DNA of 61,584 nt from Bryobacterales bacterium (GCA_016789905.1 JAEUQC010000189.1:1-61584); one strand, 5' to 3'. Shown: positions 52,769 to 61,554, counted from the first letter of the stretch. A program made the numbers and translations. Notes: generated from the letters alone by a model not told the origin.

Positions 52769-53923
52769 GTGCCGAAAACCCTCGTCGATAAATACCGCGA
52801 AGAACTTACCGGGCGCGTGCTGCCGTTTTGGCTGCGGCACGCGCTCGACCGCAAAAACGGCGGTTACTTCAACTGCCTCGATGCGGCCGGTGCGGTCTAC
52901 GACACCCGCAAACACGTCTGGATGCAGGGCCGCGGCGCCTGGATGTTCGCCCGGCTCTACAACACCTTTGATCCGCGCCCCGAATACAAAGAGGCGGCCG
53001 AACTCATCTTCCGGTTCGTTCACGAACACGCCCGCCACAACGAACCCCGCTGCTGGCACACTCTCACCGAAGACGGCAAACCCGTCTTCTTCCAGCGCAA
53101 GCCCTATACCGCCTTCTTCGTCGCCCTCGCCCTCGTCGAATACTCGAAAATTTCGAAGGATGCCGCCCACCTCGCCGAAGCCATCGACCTGTTCTGGCGC
53201 ATGGAAGAGTGGATTCGCAAACCCGATCTCCTCGGCCGCCCCTCCATCGGCAGCGGTCCCGGCTTCACCCAACTCGCCGATCTCTACGTCACCGGCTGGC
53301 TGGCTTTCGAACTCGATCAGGTTCACGCCGATCCCCGTTACGCCCAAGTCATTCAGAACTGCCTCCACCGCCTCATGGCCCATTTCCATCCGGAACACAA
53401 ACTCCTCATGGAAAACGCCGCCCTCGGTGACGCCCACGCCTTCCGCCAGTTCCCCGAAGGCAGAATGATCTGCACCGGCAGTTCCCTCGAAGTCTGTTGG
53501 CTTTTTCTCCACATGTTGGAGAAATACCCCAACGCCACCATGGAGCAGATGCTGCTCGAATCCATCCTCGGCGCCCTCGAATACGGTTGGGATAAGGAGT
53601 TCGGCGGTCTCACCTATTTTCAGGATCTCGATGGCCGCCCGCCCGTCGCCCTCGAAGCCAACATGAAGCTCTGGTGGTCCCATACAGAGGCCATCTACGC
53701 CTGCGCACTTGCCTACAAAAAGACCAACGACCCGCGCTATCTCGATTGGTGGCGCAAGGTCGACGAATACTCGTTCCGCGTCTTCGCCGACTCCAATCAC
53801 GGTGAGTGGTTCGGCTACTGCGACCGTCGCGGCCACGTCGCCACCCCGCTCAAGGGTGGACCATACAAAGGCATCTTCCACGTCCCGCGCGCGCTGCTCT
53901 TTACAGTGCAGCGAAGTTCGTAG
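52769..53923 (+). CDS. N-acylglucosamine 2-epimerase (AGE) family protein
   Basis: A 384-residue alpha6/alpha6-barrel sugar epimerase/isomerase with GTG start six bases after gnd. Signatures: LPFWLRHALDRKNGGYFNCLDAAG, RKHVWMQGRGAWMFARLYN, FHPEHKLLMENAALGD, GHxxE-like region (CTGSSLEVCWLFLHM), LEANMKLWWSHTEAIYACALAYKKTNDPRYLDWWRK and GEWFGYCDRRGHVATPLKGGPYKGIFHVPRALL. The family includes N-acetylglucosamine 2-epimerase, cellobiose 2-epimerase and YihS-type aldose-ketose isomerases; which one cannot be told. Its last 23 bases overlap the convergent HDOD gene. Confidence 0.88.
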   Translation: MPKTLVDKYREELTGRVLPFWLRHALDRKNGGYFNCLDAAGAVYDTRKHVWMQGRGAWMFARLYNTFDPRPEYKEAAELIFRFVHEHARHNEPRCWHTLTEDGKPVFFQRKPYTAFFVALALVEYSKISKDAAHLAEAIDLFWRMEEWIRKPDLLGRPSIGSGPGFTQLADLYVTGWLAFELDQVHADPRYAQVIQNCLHRLMAHFHPEHKLLMENAALGDAHAFRQFPEGRMICTGSSLEVCWLFLHMLEKYPNATMEQMLLESILGALEYGWDKEFGGLTYFQDLDGRPPVALEANMKLWWSHTEAIYACALAYKKTNDPRYLDWWRKVDEYSFRVFADSNHGEWFGYCDRRGHVATPLKGGPYKGIFHVPRALLFTVQRSS

Positions 53924-55277
53924 TCACATAGTCGCGAACGGAAGACAGAATTGGCATCAGCGTTTCCGGCGAAAACTCCCGCCGCGTCACCCAGTCGAAG
54001 TACAGGCACCCGCGCACCTTCCGCCCATCGCACACCGGCAGCAGGAAATACGCCGCCGGCTGCATCGTCACCGCCAACGGCGCCTCCCGGAATCGATTGT
54101 CTTTCCCAAAGTCGATCCACACATCCTGCCGCTGCGCGAATGCCAGCAGGTACGGGGGCTTCCGGTGGTGGATCAGCGTAGGCAATACACCCGCTCCTTC
54201 CGAAGGCCAGTTGTTCCCCACCGCCACGCCCAACTTCACGTCCGGATCGGCATATGGCAGCCACGCCGCACGGTCCACTCCCTTGTGCAGTGCCCCGCGC
54301 AGCACTTCCGCCATCGTCACGCCCGTCGTCGACGTCACCACCGGCGTCTTGCTCAGTTTCTCCACTTCCTCTTCCGGCACCCAGTCCTTCAATTTGAAGT
54401 TTTCTTTGTGCAGGTCCATCCGCTTCAGCAGCGGTTCCACCGCCTCCAGGCACGCCGCCGAAAGGCTCTCCACCTGCGCCTCTCGCATGTTGTATAGCTT
54501 CACCAGCGCGCCCCAGCTATGGCGCATCAGCTTTTCCCGCTCGCCCGGTTCCGCCCGGAAATGCGCCGTCACAATTGTGTGCGCCAGGCTCGCCACCAAG
54601 GCAATATCGGCTTCGGGATTTCCGTGCTGCGCATAGAGCGCGTCCGGCGTCGATTGCGCCGAAAGCACCGGCGGCCCGTAGAACGCCCAGTGGTGCAGCA
54701 ACCCTGCCGATAGCTCATCGAAGTCAAAATGCGAATGCATCTGGCACGATGCCCGCAGCCCGATCAGGTTCCGGTGACTCCCGCCGAGTATTTTCTGGTA
54801 CTCGTCCGGAGAATCGAGCGCGAAGCAGATCTCGCCAATGTTCCGGAAAAGTCCACAAATAAACGCTTCTTCCGAATACCGCGGCTCTGTCCGCGCCATC
54901 AGGTTTCGCGCCATCACGCCTGCAATATGACTCAGCGCCACTAACTCGCGCGCCGGATGCGCCAGCTTGAACCGCGGCACCGTGTCCACTATCTGCGCCA
55001 ACGCGTCCGTCCCTAACAACGCCGACGCGTGCGTCACGCTGGTCACCGTCTTCCCCGCCGGGTTAAACATCGCCGAATTGGCAATCCGCAGCAGACGCAG
55101 TGTCAGCCCAAAGTCCTGTAGAATAATCTGCGAACACGCCTGCAGCGTACTGCGGTCGGTCATTAACTTCGTGGCCAGCGCCACCGCGTTTTCGCTCATC
55201 GCGGCAGGTCCCGCCGTTTGTTGGAGGTGCTCCACACATACGGTCAGGGGGCTTCGGACTGCTTCCAACGCCTGCAT
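53901..55277 (-). CDS. HDOD-domain signalling protein
   Basis: A 458-residue soluble protein. Residues about 10-220 match the HDOD domain, a degenerate HD hydrolase used in signalling: LMTDRSTLQACSQIILQDFGLTLRLLRIANSAMFNPAGKTVTSVTHASALLGTDAL, then CGLFRNIGEICFAL and HSHFDFDELSAGLLHHWAFYGP. The C-terminal half (GVTMAEVLRGALHKGVDRAAWLPYADPDVKLGVAVGNNW, ending FDWVTRREFSPETLMPILSSVRDYVTTNFA) looks like a GAF-type sensor. AGAGG stands just before the ATG. It might take part in cyclic di-GMP or stress signalling; no partner is adjacent. The stop overlaps the convergent AGE gene. Confidence 0.82.
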   Translation of the reverse strand: MQALEAVRSPLTVCVEHLQQTAGPAAMSENAVALATKLMTDRSTLQACSQIILQDFGLTLRLLRIANSAMFNPAGKTVTSVTHASALLGTDALAQIVDTVPRFKLAHPARELVALSHIAGVMARNLMARTEPRYSEEAFICGLFRNIGEICFALDSPDEYQKILGGSHRNLIGLRASCQMHSHFDFDELSAGLLHHWAFYGPPVLSAQSTPDALYAQHGNPEADIALVASLAHTIVTAHFRAEPGEREKLMRHSWGALVKLYNMREAQVESLSAACLEAVEPLLKRMDLHKENFKLKDWVPEEEVEKLSKTPVVTSTTGVTMAEVLRGALHKGVDRAAWLPYADPDVKLGVAVGNNWPSEGAGVLPTLIHHRKPPYLLAFAQRQDVWIDFGKDNRFREAPLAVTMQPAAYFLLPVCDGRKVRGCLYFDWVTRREFSPETLMPILSSVRDYVTTNFAAL

Positions 55278-55306
55278 ATTCCTCTCATCGGATTGGGAAA
55301 GGAATA

Positions 55307-57004
55307 TTAGAGAGTGAATATTACATCAACTTGCGTGGATACTTCCACCGGTTGCCCATTTAACATCGTCGGCTTGTACCGGTACTGTTTCACCGCCTCC
55401 GACGCCGCCGGTATCAACAGTGGATGCCCGTTCACCACTTCCATCGCCACCACGCCCCCGCCCCGGTCGATCCCAATGTTGAACCGAACCGTCCCTTGTA
55501 TCCGCGCCTGCTTCGCCAGCGGCGGATACTCCGGCTGCGTACTGTCCATCCGGTTTGCCGCCTGAACCGCTCCGCCTACTCGAATCCGTCCCGGTACGCT
55601 TATCCCCCCGCCCATGGTCCCCGGCCGCTCCACCGTCACCCGCAGTTCCACTTCGTCCCCTGCCCGCTTCGCCTCGATGCCAGTCACTAGCGTCGAATCC
55701 AGCCGCCGCACCACGTTCGACATCTCCGTCGTAACTTCCTGCCCGACAAACGGCGCCAGCCGCGTCCGCAGCGTCTCCGCCAGCGGCCCCGTAATCAGTG
55801 GACTCACTGTGATCGCCACTACTTTGGTCTTCGGCCGCCTCACATCCTCCGCCGGCGCCCGCATCTCCATCACCACCTGCGCCACGCCGCCCCCCGCCTT
55901 AAACTGCCACTGCAGCACCGCATCCAGCGCTGCCTTTCGCAACTCCTGCGCCCCGCTGATCACGCGCGCATCCGCCACCTCCCCATTCCCCGCAATCGTC
56001 ACCTCTAACGTTACCGGTCCCTCCACGCCCGCCCGCCGCGCCGTCGCCGGATAGACCGCCGGTGTACCGAAAACCAGTTCCGCCCCATGCACGGTGATGC
56101 CCTGGCGCTGTATCTGCGGCGCGCCCGCCAACGGAAACGAAGTGGTCATGAAATACCCGAGCCCGGCCGTCAACACCACCGCCGCGCCATAGGAAATCAG
56201 CAATCGAAATCGAGACATATCCCCCTCCTCCACCAACGATTGAATCCGCGACGCCAACTGCCGCCGCCGCAAAAACGGCGGAGCCGGCGCAAAGTACGGC
56301 TGCATCCGTGCCCCGGCCACCGCCAGCAGCGCGTCCACATAAACCTCCCGCGAACCCGCCGCCCGGCTCGCCTCCCAATCCACCACCTGTTCCCGCACCA
56401 GCCGGATCCGCCCCACCAGCACCCAAACCGCCGGGTGAAACCACAACACACAAAGGATCACTTCTTCAAGCAGCGCAAATACCCAGTCCCGCCGCCGCAC
56501 GTGCGCCCGTTCATGCGCCAGGATCGCCTCCCGCATTGCCGACGGCATCGCCATCACCGCCGGCGGAACCAGTATCACTGGCCGCCGCCAGCCAAAGGTC
56601 ACCGGCCCGGCCACCTCCGCCGATACGCCCAAATCCCCGGTAACCATCTCCGCCCCCCATCGCAAATTTCGCAATTGCATCAGCCCAACCAGCACCCATA
56701 TCAGCCGCGCCGCCACGCCCAACCCCAAAACCAGCATCACCACCACCGGCCAATTCACCGCCGGTTGGTTCACCCGCACCCAATCGCCCGCCGGCGCCGC
56801 CATCGGTGCAAACACCGGGCCCGCCGGCAGCACCATCATCGGCCGCTCCCAACGTTGCAGCACCGGCAGCAACAGTACAACGCCCAACAGCACCTGCAAA
56901 AACAGTAGCGGCCGCGCCACGCGCAGCATCCGGATAACGGCCAACCCGCCCGCAATCAACCCCGCTACCTGCCAGCAATAACTCCACAGATTATCGAGCA
57001 TCAT
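55307..57004 (-). CDS. BlaR1-like M56 membrane metallopeptidase with two TonB-type C-terminal domains
   Basis: From ATG 57004 (AGGAG eight bases upstream) this is a 565-residue membrane protein. Several membrane helices (12-30, 33-48, 85-112) surround a zinc peptidase motif HERAH (164-168) followed by RRRDWVFALLEEVILCVLWFHPAVW, the M56/BlaR1 core. A further helix lies at 268-287. The external part has a TonB-like unit at about 306-385 (EGPVTLEVTIAGNGEVADARVISG) and a second at about 471-565 (IQGTVRFNIGIDRGGGVVAMEVVNGHPLL). It is known that BlaR1 cleaves BlaI; the blaI-like gene is just upstream. There is no penicillin-binding domain, so the signal is not obviously a beta-lactam. Confidence 0.85.
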   Translation of the reverse strand: MMLDNLWSYCWQVAGLIAGGLAVIRMLRVARPLLFLQVLLGVVLLLPVLQRWERPMMVLPAGPVFAPMAAPAGDWVRVNQPAVNWPVVVMLVLGLGVAARLIWVLVGLMQLRNLRWGAEMVTGDLGVSAEVAGPVTFGWRRPVILVPPAVMAMPSAMREAILAHERAHVRRRDWVFALLEEVILCVLWFHPAVWVLVGRIRLVREQVVDWEASRAAGSREVYVDALLAVAGARMQPYFAPAPPFLRRRQLASRIQSLVEEGDMSRFRLLISYGAAVVLTAGLGYFMTTSFPLAGAPQIQRQGITVHGAELVFGTPAVYPATARRAGVEGPVTLEVTIAGNGEVADARVISGAQELRKAALDAVLQWQFKAGGGVAQVVMEMRAPAEDVRRPKTKVVAITVSPLITGPLAETLRTRLAPFVGQEVTTEMSNVVRRLDSTLVTGIEAKRAGDEVELRVTVERPGTMGGGISVPGRIRVGGAVQAANRMDSTQPEYPPLAKQARIQGTVRFNIGIDRGGGVVAMEVVNGHPLLIPAASEAVKQYRYKPTMLNGQPVEVSTQVDVIFTL

Positions 57005-57176
57005 CGCCGCGTCTCCTGCCTCAATGCGTCTACTCTCGAAGCCCCGCCCATCCATCCGTGCCCCGTCAGCACTCCGCCACACCTCCGCCACCTCAACACC
57101 CCCAAAACCATCCGCGCGCACCCACCCCCCTCACCCGCGGTCCCCGCCAACCATCCGCCCCCGCCAAGCCCCCCAA
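57005..57176 (-). other. 172-bp spacer between repressor and peptidase genes
   Basis: Extremely C-rich on the plus strand. The peptidase frame stays open through part of it (to ATG 57121), but there is no Shine-Dalgarno there and the translation (MRADGFGGVEVAEVWRSADG) looks non-coding. No hairpin terminator was seen, so read-through from the repressor gene is likely. Confidence 0.4.
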
Positions 57177-57557
57177 TCATGACTTCTTCCCCTTCTTCAA
57201 AATCGCCGCGATCTCCTCCATCTCCTTCGCCGACACTTCCTTGTTCTCCACCAAATGCAGCAACAACGGCTTCGCCGCCCCATCAAACACTCGCTGCAAA
57301 AACTCGCTCACCATCCCCCCCTCCACCCGCTCCCGCGCCTCCGCCGCCTCATACACGTACGCCTTCCCCGCGTCCGATTTCACCAAATACCCCTTCTCCT
57401 CCAATATCCGCATCATCGTCATCACCGTCGTGTACGCCACCTTCCGCCTCGCCAGCAGCGTCTCGTACACGTCCCGCACCGTCACCCGCTCCCGCCCCCA
57501 AACCACTTTCATAATCTCCAGTTCCTGCTCGGTTAATACGTTTGCCCGTGGCCTCAT
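57177..57557 (-). CDS. blaI: BlaI/MecI-family transcriptional repressor
   Basis: A 126-residue winged-helix repressor: LTEQELEIMKVVWGRERVTVRDVYETLLARRKVAYTTVMTMMRILEEKGYLVKSDAGKAYVYEAA is the conserved DNA-binding half, and VEGGMVSEFLQRVFDGAAKPLLLHLVENKEVSAKEMEEIAAILKK the dimerisation half. It is partnered with the M56 peptidase gene downstream, as blaI with blaR1. A perfect 16-bp palindrome directly abuts and includes the last base of the start codon region (57557-57572), indicating autoregulation. The transcript is probably leaderless, since TTGACC at 57587-57592 (reverse strand) and a TAATTA -10 inside the palindrome leave no room for a leader. Confidence 0.92.
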   Translation of the reverse strand: MRPRANVLTEQELEIMKVVWGRERVTVRDVYETLLARRKVAYTTVMTMMRILEEKGYLVKSDAGKAYVYEAAEARERVEGGMVSEFLQRVFDGAAKPLLLHLVENKEVSAKEMEEIAAILKKGKKS

Positions 57558-57572
57558 ACTAATTAATTAGTA
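57557..57572 (-). promoter_or_regulatory. Palindromic BlaI operator overlapping the promoter
   Basis: TACTAATTAATTAGTA is a perfect palindrome ending at the blaI start codon (codon at 57555-57557). On the reverse strand a TTGACC -35 at 57587-57592 lies about 17 bp from TAATTA inside the palindrome. A bound repressor would cover the -10. The same site is 50 bases before the divergent HAD gene and could also affect it. Confidence 0.7.
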
Positions 57573-57621
57573 CGAAATCCATAAAAGGTCAAGCATATTC
57601 CGTCCCGATACAATAGAAGGA

Positions 57622-58308
57622 GTGCCCGCCTCCCCTCCCCTCCTCCTCTTCGATATCGACGGCACCCTCATGCGCAAGTCCGGCCCCCTCCACCGGCAAG
57701 TCCTCGTCGACGCTGTCAAACTCGTCACCGGCCTCGACGCAACCACCGATCACATCCCCGTCCAGGGCATGCTCGACCGCGACATCCTCGCCTGGATGCT
57801 CCGCGACGCCGGCGCCACTCCCTCCAAAATCAAACAGGCCATGCCCCAAGTAGTCCAACACGCCCAGGCCCTCTACACCGCCCGCTGCCCCGACCTCCGC
57901 CGCAAAGTCTGCCCAGGCGTCCGCGCCCTGCTCCAAAAAGTCTCCCGCCGCCAAATCAAGGCCGGCCTCGTCACCGGCAATCTATCCCAAATCGGCTGGA
58001 CCAAGGTTGAAAACGCCGGCATCGCGCACCACTTCGCCTTCGGCGCCTTCGCCGAAGAGGGCAAGGACCGCGCCACCCTCGCCCGCCGTGCCATCGCCCG
58101 CGCCCGCCGCGAAAATTGGATCACCCGCAATTCCAAAATCGCCCTGTTCGGCGACCATGAGAATGATATCCTGGCAGCCAAGGCCAACGGCATCCGCTCC
58201 GTCGCCGTCGCCACCGGCATCTCGCTTCCATCCGCTCTAGCGCTGCTCCAACCGGACTTCCTCCTGACCGATCTCCGCGACTGCCCGCTCGAAGAAATCC
58301 TCGCCTAA
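57622..58308 (+). CDS. HAD-family phosphatase, phosphoglycolate-phosphatase-like
   Basis: A 228-residue HAD hydrolase with GTG start. Motif I is LLLFDIDGTLM (nucleophile Asp11, Asp13), motif II is the Thr in GLVTGNLSQIGWTKVE, and motif III/IV is IALFGDHENDILAAKANGIRSVAVATG. A helical cap lies at about 20-85. Such enzymes dephosphorylate small molecules such as 2-phosphoglycolate; the substrate is not certain. A TACAAT hexamer at 57609-57614 lies seven bases before the GTG, so the mRNA would start at the codon. The stop is immediately followed by the methyltransferase ATG, forming a two-gene operon. Confidence 0.85.
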   Translation: MPASPPLLLFDIDGTLMRKSGPLHRQVLVDAVKLVTGLDATTDHIPVQGMLDRDILAWMLRDAGATPSKIKQAMPQVVQHAQALYTARCPDLRRKVCPGVRALLQKVSRRQIKAGLVTGNLSQIGWTKVENAGIAHHFAFGAFAEEGKDRATLARRAIARARRENWITRNSKIALFGDHENDILAAKANGIRSVAVATGISLPSALALLQPDFLLTDLRDCPLEEILA

Positions 58309-59739
58309 ATGAATCAAGAAGCTCAATCCCTGGCCGTCAAGCGTGCCCAGGTGGAATTCCACAACTTTGCCTCCCTCGGCGAACCCGAACGGGCTTTGCG
58401 GGTCTACGCCGAAGAAAACGTCCGTCGCGGCGCCATCATCCGCAACCACCTGGAATTCCTCGGCGACATGACGCCGTACCTGGAAATCGGCGCCAACGCC
58501 GGCCATTCCAGCTACATGCTCTCCAACGAATTCGGCGCCGACGGTTTCGCCAGCGACATCTCGGCCGATTCGCTCCGTCACGGCATCGTCCTCATGGACA
58601 AGTGGGGCCTGCAGAAAGCCCCTGTCCGCATTACTGCTGACGCCTTGCATCTCCCCTTTGCCGACAACTCGCTCCGCTGCGTCATGGCCTTCCAGATGCT
58701 CAGCCAGTTCATGAACATTGAAGCCATCTTCCTCGAAGTGAAGCGCGTGCTCGCCCCTGGCGGCGTCTTCCTCTTCGCCGAAGAGCCGCTCCGCCGCAAA
58801 CTCTCGCTTCGCCTCTACCGTTGCCCCTACTGGGATACCATGAAGCCCTGGGAGCGTAAGCTCTACGAGTGGGGACTCCTCGGCTATCTCGTCCGCGACG
58901 TCATCGGCGCCGCCCAGGAGGAAGGGTTCGGTATCCGCCAGAACCATTCCATGGAGTTAAAGGACTGGCACGCTCTCATCGTCCGCCACTTCGGCGAGCA
59001 CGAATTCGAACTCTTCGTTCCCGAGCGCGGCTGGGGTGAGCGAGTCGTCAAGAACATTGCCCGCAAGATCGATAAGCACGGCTCGGACTGGGTACCCGCC
59101 CGTCTCCTGGGCGGCACATTAGCCGCCGCCTGCAAGAAAGCCGGCCCGGCGCAGGCTGTCGAGCCATCCGCTCCTTTTGAGTCCCGTCTCCAATGCCCCG
59201 ATTGTGGCGGCAAAATGGCCCTCGACCCAGAGCAGACCCTTTACTGCCAGCAATGCCCCTACAAAGCCCCGATTGAAGGCAACGTCTACAATTTACTGCG
59301 AAGCGCCGACAAGAAGGAGCTCTACCCTGGCGATCGCGAGGACGTGATAGATTTCTCCCTCCCCGCCCACGCCAAGCAATTGGGCGAAGGCTGGTCGGAC
59401 CTGGAGGGGCAGTATGGCAATAAGTATCGTTGGATCGGAGCCAGGGCGACGGCGAAGCTGACCAATATCCGGAAGCAGCCACAGAAGCTCCGTGTACGTG
59501 GCCATGCTCACGCAAACTGGTTCGCCGCCGGCCCGGCGCCGCAGATAGCGATCCAAATCAATGGTGCCCCGTTGCGGACCTGGACAATGGAGCGGACAGG
59601 CCTATTCATTTTGGAGGCCGACCTCCCCGACGCCCCGTTTTATGACGTTGCAATCGAAGCGACGCCGACCTGGCAATTCCCGCCGGACGACCGTGTCTTC
59701 ACCGTGACCCTCTCCATGCTCCGCCTCGACCCCCAATAA
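58309..59739 (+). CDS. SAM-dependent methyltransferase with zinc ribbon and C-terminal beta domain
   Basis: A 476-residue class I methyltransferase. SAM-binding motif I is YLEIGANAGHSS (58-69), then FASDISADSLRHG and ITADALHLPFADNSLRCVMAFQMLSQF, VKRVLAPGGVFLFAEEPL. After the catalytic half a C4 zinc ribbon appears (Cys296, Cys299, Cys313, Cys316 in CPDCGGKM and YCQQC), like a Trm112-type or UbiE-associated ribbon. The last 120 residues are beta-rich (RVRGHAHANWFAAGPAPQIAIQING, FYDVAIEATPTWQFPPDDRVFTVTLSML). The start abuts the HAD gene. REP-like repeats begin right after the stop. The substrate may be a sugar, lipid or protein; not resolvable. Confidence 0.82.
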   Translation: MNQEAQSLAVKRAQVEFHNFASLGEPERALRVYAEENVRRGAIIRNHLEFLGDMTPYLEIGANAGHSSYMLSNEFGADGFASDISADSLRHGIVLMDKWGLQKAPVRITADALHLPFADNSLRCVMAFQMLSQFMNIEAIFLEVKRVLAPGGVFLFAEEPLRRKLSLRLYRCPYWDTMKPWERKLYEWGLLGYLVRDVIGAAQEEGFGIRQNHSMELKDWHALIVRHFGEHEFELFVPERGWGERVVKNIARKIDKHGSDWVPARLLGGTLAAACKKAGPAQAVEPSAPFESRLQCPDCGGKMALDPEQTLYCQQCPYKAPIEGNVYNLLRSADKKELYPGDREDVIDFSLPAHAKQLGEGWSDLEGQYGNKYRWIGARATAKLTNIRKQPQKLRVRGHAHANWFAAGPAPQIAIQINGAPLRTWTMERTGLFILEADLPDAPFYDVAIEATPTWQFPPDDRVFTVTLSMLRLDPQ

Positions 59740-59740
59740 A

Positions 59741-59902
59741 AAAATCGGTGTCAGACACTAGATTTTTTTACCGTGCGACGTTCGTATTCCCTCGCACACC
59801 CCACCCGAACCACCTCTAACCTACTGACACCACACACCTTACACCCAAACCTCATCCCACCCAAAATCGGTGTCAGACACTAGATTTTTTTACCGTGCGA
59901 CA
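59741..59902. repeat. Tandem pair of REP-like palindromic repeats, 122-bp period
   Basis: AAAATCGGTGTCAGACACTA followed by GATTTTTTTACCGTGCGAC occurs at 59741 and again at 59863, nearly identical over about 40 bp, and both copies continue with a similar CGTATTCCC. They fill the convergent gap after the methyltransferase stop. The core matches the pair at 40788-41083. The hairpin (GTGTC-A-GACAC, with AAAATC/GATTTT outer pairing) and T-run could double as terminator. Confidence 0.85.
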
Positions 59903-59913
59903 ACCGTATTCCC

Positions 59914-61554
59914 CTACAAATCCCGCCGCGCCCCACCCGCCTCCAACACAAACGACTGCCTCGTCACGCCGCCCACAATCAACTCCGCCCGCCCCGGCCG
60001 TATCGCCGCCGCATGAAACGCATACCGTCCCTCCCCGTCCGCCCGCGTCGTAAATTTCCGTCCGTTACTCATCAGCGTCACCAACTTCCCCGCCCCGCCC
60101 GCCACCGTCCCAGTCAACGACGGCGTCCCCCCGCTCGGAACCGCCCGATACGCAAACGTCCCAAACACAACATCGCAATACACCTCCACGCTATACCGCT
60201 CCGCCGGTTGCGCGGCCAGCGAAACCGTATTACTAATCGCCTGCGACACCTCATTCTGCACCGCACTGCTATGGGTCAACTTTGTCTCCGTCGTCGTATC
60301 GTCCGTCACCCCAAGCCCCAAAAAACCCAACAAACCCTTCGTATTCTTCTGCACTCGCGAATTCGTCCGCACCGTCCGTTTCGCGTCCGTCCGCGTGATC
60401 GAATAACTCTCCGTCTGCGTGATCTCCCCCCCATTCAGGTCAATCGTGTCCAGATACACATACCGTTCCGCCGGCAGCGCCGCTCCCGGCCCCCCCGCCA
60501 CAAACGGGTCCAGCTTCAAAAACTCCTCCACCGTCGCCGCGTCCAAATCCGTCTCCCCTCCGTCTTTCAAGAACCCCACACTCGTCACCCCCAACCCGTC
60601 GTGCCCAAAAACCGTCACCTTCACCCGCCCCACGCTCGTCGCAAACCATGCCAGCTTCGCGTTCTTCAAGTAATAAATCAGGTCCCCGCGCCCCGGCCCC
60701 CCGCTCGCCGCCGTCGTCGATATCGTCTGCTCCCGCGATATCGACAGCGTCATACTCGTCTCCGTCACCGTCGACACAGAGTCCGTCTCCGTCGCGCTCG
60801 CCGTCCCCAGCGCCCCCGCAATCGCCGTCAACCCCTCAATCACTCCCGCCACCGTCTTATCCCCGCCAAACGATTTCGTCTTGTTCAACAACTCCAGCGC
60901 CTTCGCCGTCGCCTTCATCTCGGTCGCCAATAGGTTCACATTGTCAAAATCCGGCGTCACCGGCTTCGTCGTCCCTGTCTCTTTCCCAATCGAAAAACTC
61001 GTCGTGTTCCCCGTGCTCTTCGTCACCGTCCATTTCGACGCGTTCCGCCGCCCCTCGTCCACCGGCGGCGCATAGATGATCGCGATCGGAAACGCCGGCA
61101 TCTCAAACGCCCCAGCCGCGGCCATCGTCCGCGCCACCTCCAGCGGCAATTCGCTCGTGAACTTCCTCGCCCCGCTCGAAATCGTAAACAGCACCTGGTC
61201 GGCCGCCCCAATCGAAACCGTGATCGAGTCCGACGATGTTCGCAACGGCGCCTTCCCTCGAATCGCCAGCACCACTTCCCCTGTCCGGTTCTTGAACTTG
61301 AACTGCAACGCCACTTCCACCGCGTTCAACACCGCCGTCCGCCCGCCCGTCAGCTTCTTCGGCGGCTTCCCGTTCCCAAGGTCCACCTCCTCCGTATACT
61401 TCGACACGGCATAGCTGAATTTCCCCGTCGCCGCGTCGAACGTCCCCACGGTCACCGTTCTCTTCTTCACCGGAAACGGAAAGTTGCTCTCTCGCCCGCG
61501 AATCAGGTCAAAAATCTCGCGGGAAACCGAAACTGCTGGGGCGGATGTGGCCAT
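59914..61554 (-). CDS. Beta-rich protein of unknown function, 546 aa, with C-terminal carboxypeptidase-regulatory-like domain
   Basis: ATG 61554 (AGGAG seven bases upstream) gives 546 residues with no signal peptide (MATSAPAVSVSREIFDLIRG). The middle is rich in Ser/Thr with alternating hydrophobic residues (ETDSVSTVTETSMTLSISRE, then EITQTESYSITRTDAKRTVR and TTTETKLTHSSAVQNEVSQA), the pattern of long amphipathic beta hairpins as in aerolysin/ETX-type pore-forming proteins. A compact motif RYSVEVYCDVVFGTFAYR follows. The last 70 residues (SLTGTVAGGAGKLVTLMSNG, TRADGEGRYAFHAAAIRPGR) resemble a carboxypeptidase regulatory-like beta sandwich. Function unknown; pore formation is a hypothesis only. 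Confidence 0.6.
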   Translation of the reverse strand: MATSAPAVSVSREIFDLIRGRESNFPFPVKKRTVTVGTFDAATGKFSYAVSKYTEEVDLGNGKPPKKLTGGRTAVLNAVEVALQFKFKNRTGEVVLAIRGKAPLRTSSDSITVSIGAADQVLFTISSGARKFTSELPLEVARTMAAAGAFEMPAFPIAIIYAPPVDEGRRNASKWTVTKSTGNTTSFSIGKETGTTKPVTPDFDNVNLLATEMKATAKALELLNKTKSFGGDKTVAGVIEGLTAIAGALGTASATETDSVSTVTETSMTLSISREQTISTTAASGGPGRGDLIYYLKNAKLAWFATSVGRVKVTVFGHDGLGVTSVGFLKDGGETDLDAATVEEFLKLDPFVAGGPGAALPAERYVYLDTIDLNGGEITQTESYSITRTDAKRTVRTNSRVQKNTKGLLGFLGLGVTDDTTTETKLTHSSAVQNEVSQAISNTVSLAAQPAERYSVEVYCDVVFGTFAYRAVPSGGTPSLTGTVAGGAGKLVTLMSNGRKFTTRADGEGRYAFHAAAIRPGRAELIVGGVTRQSFVLEAGGARRDL

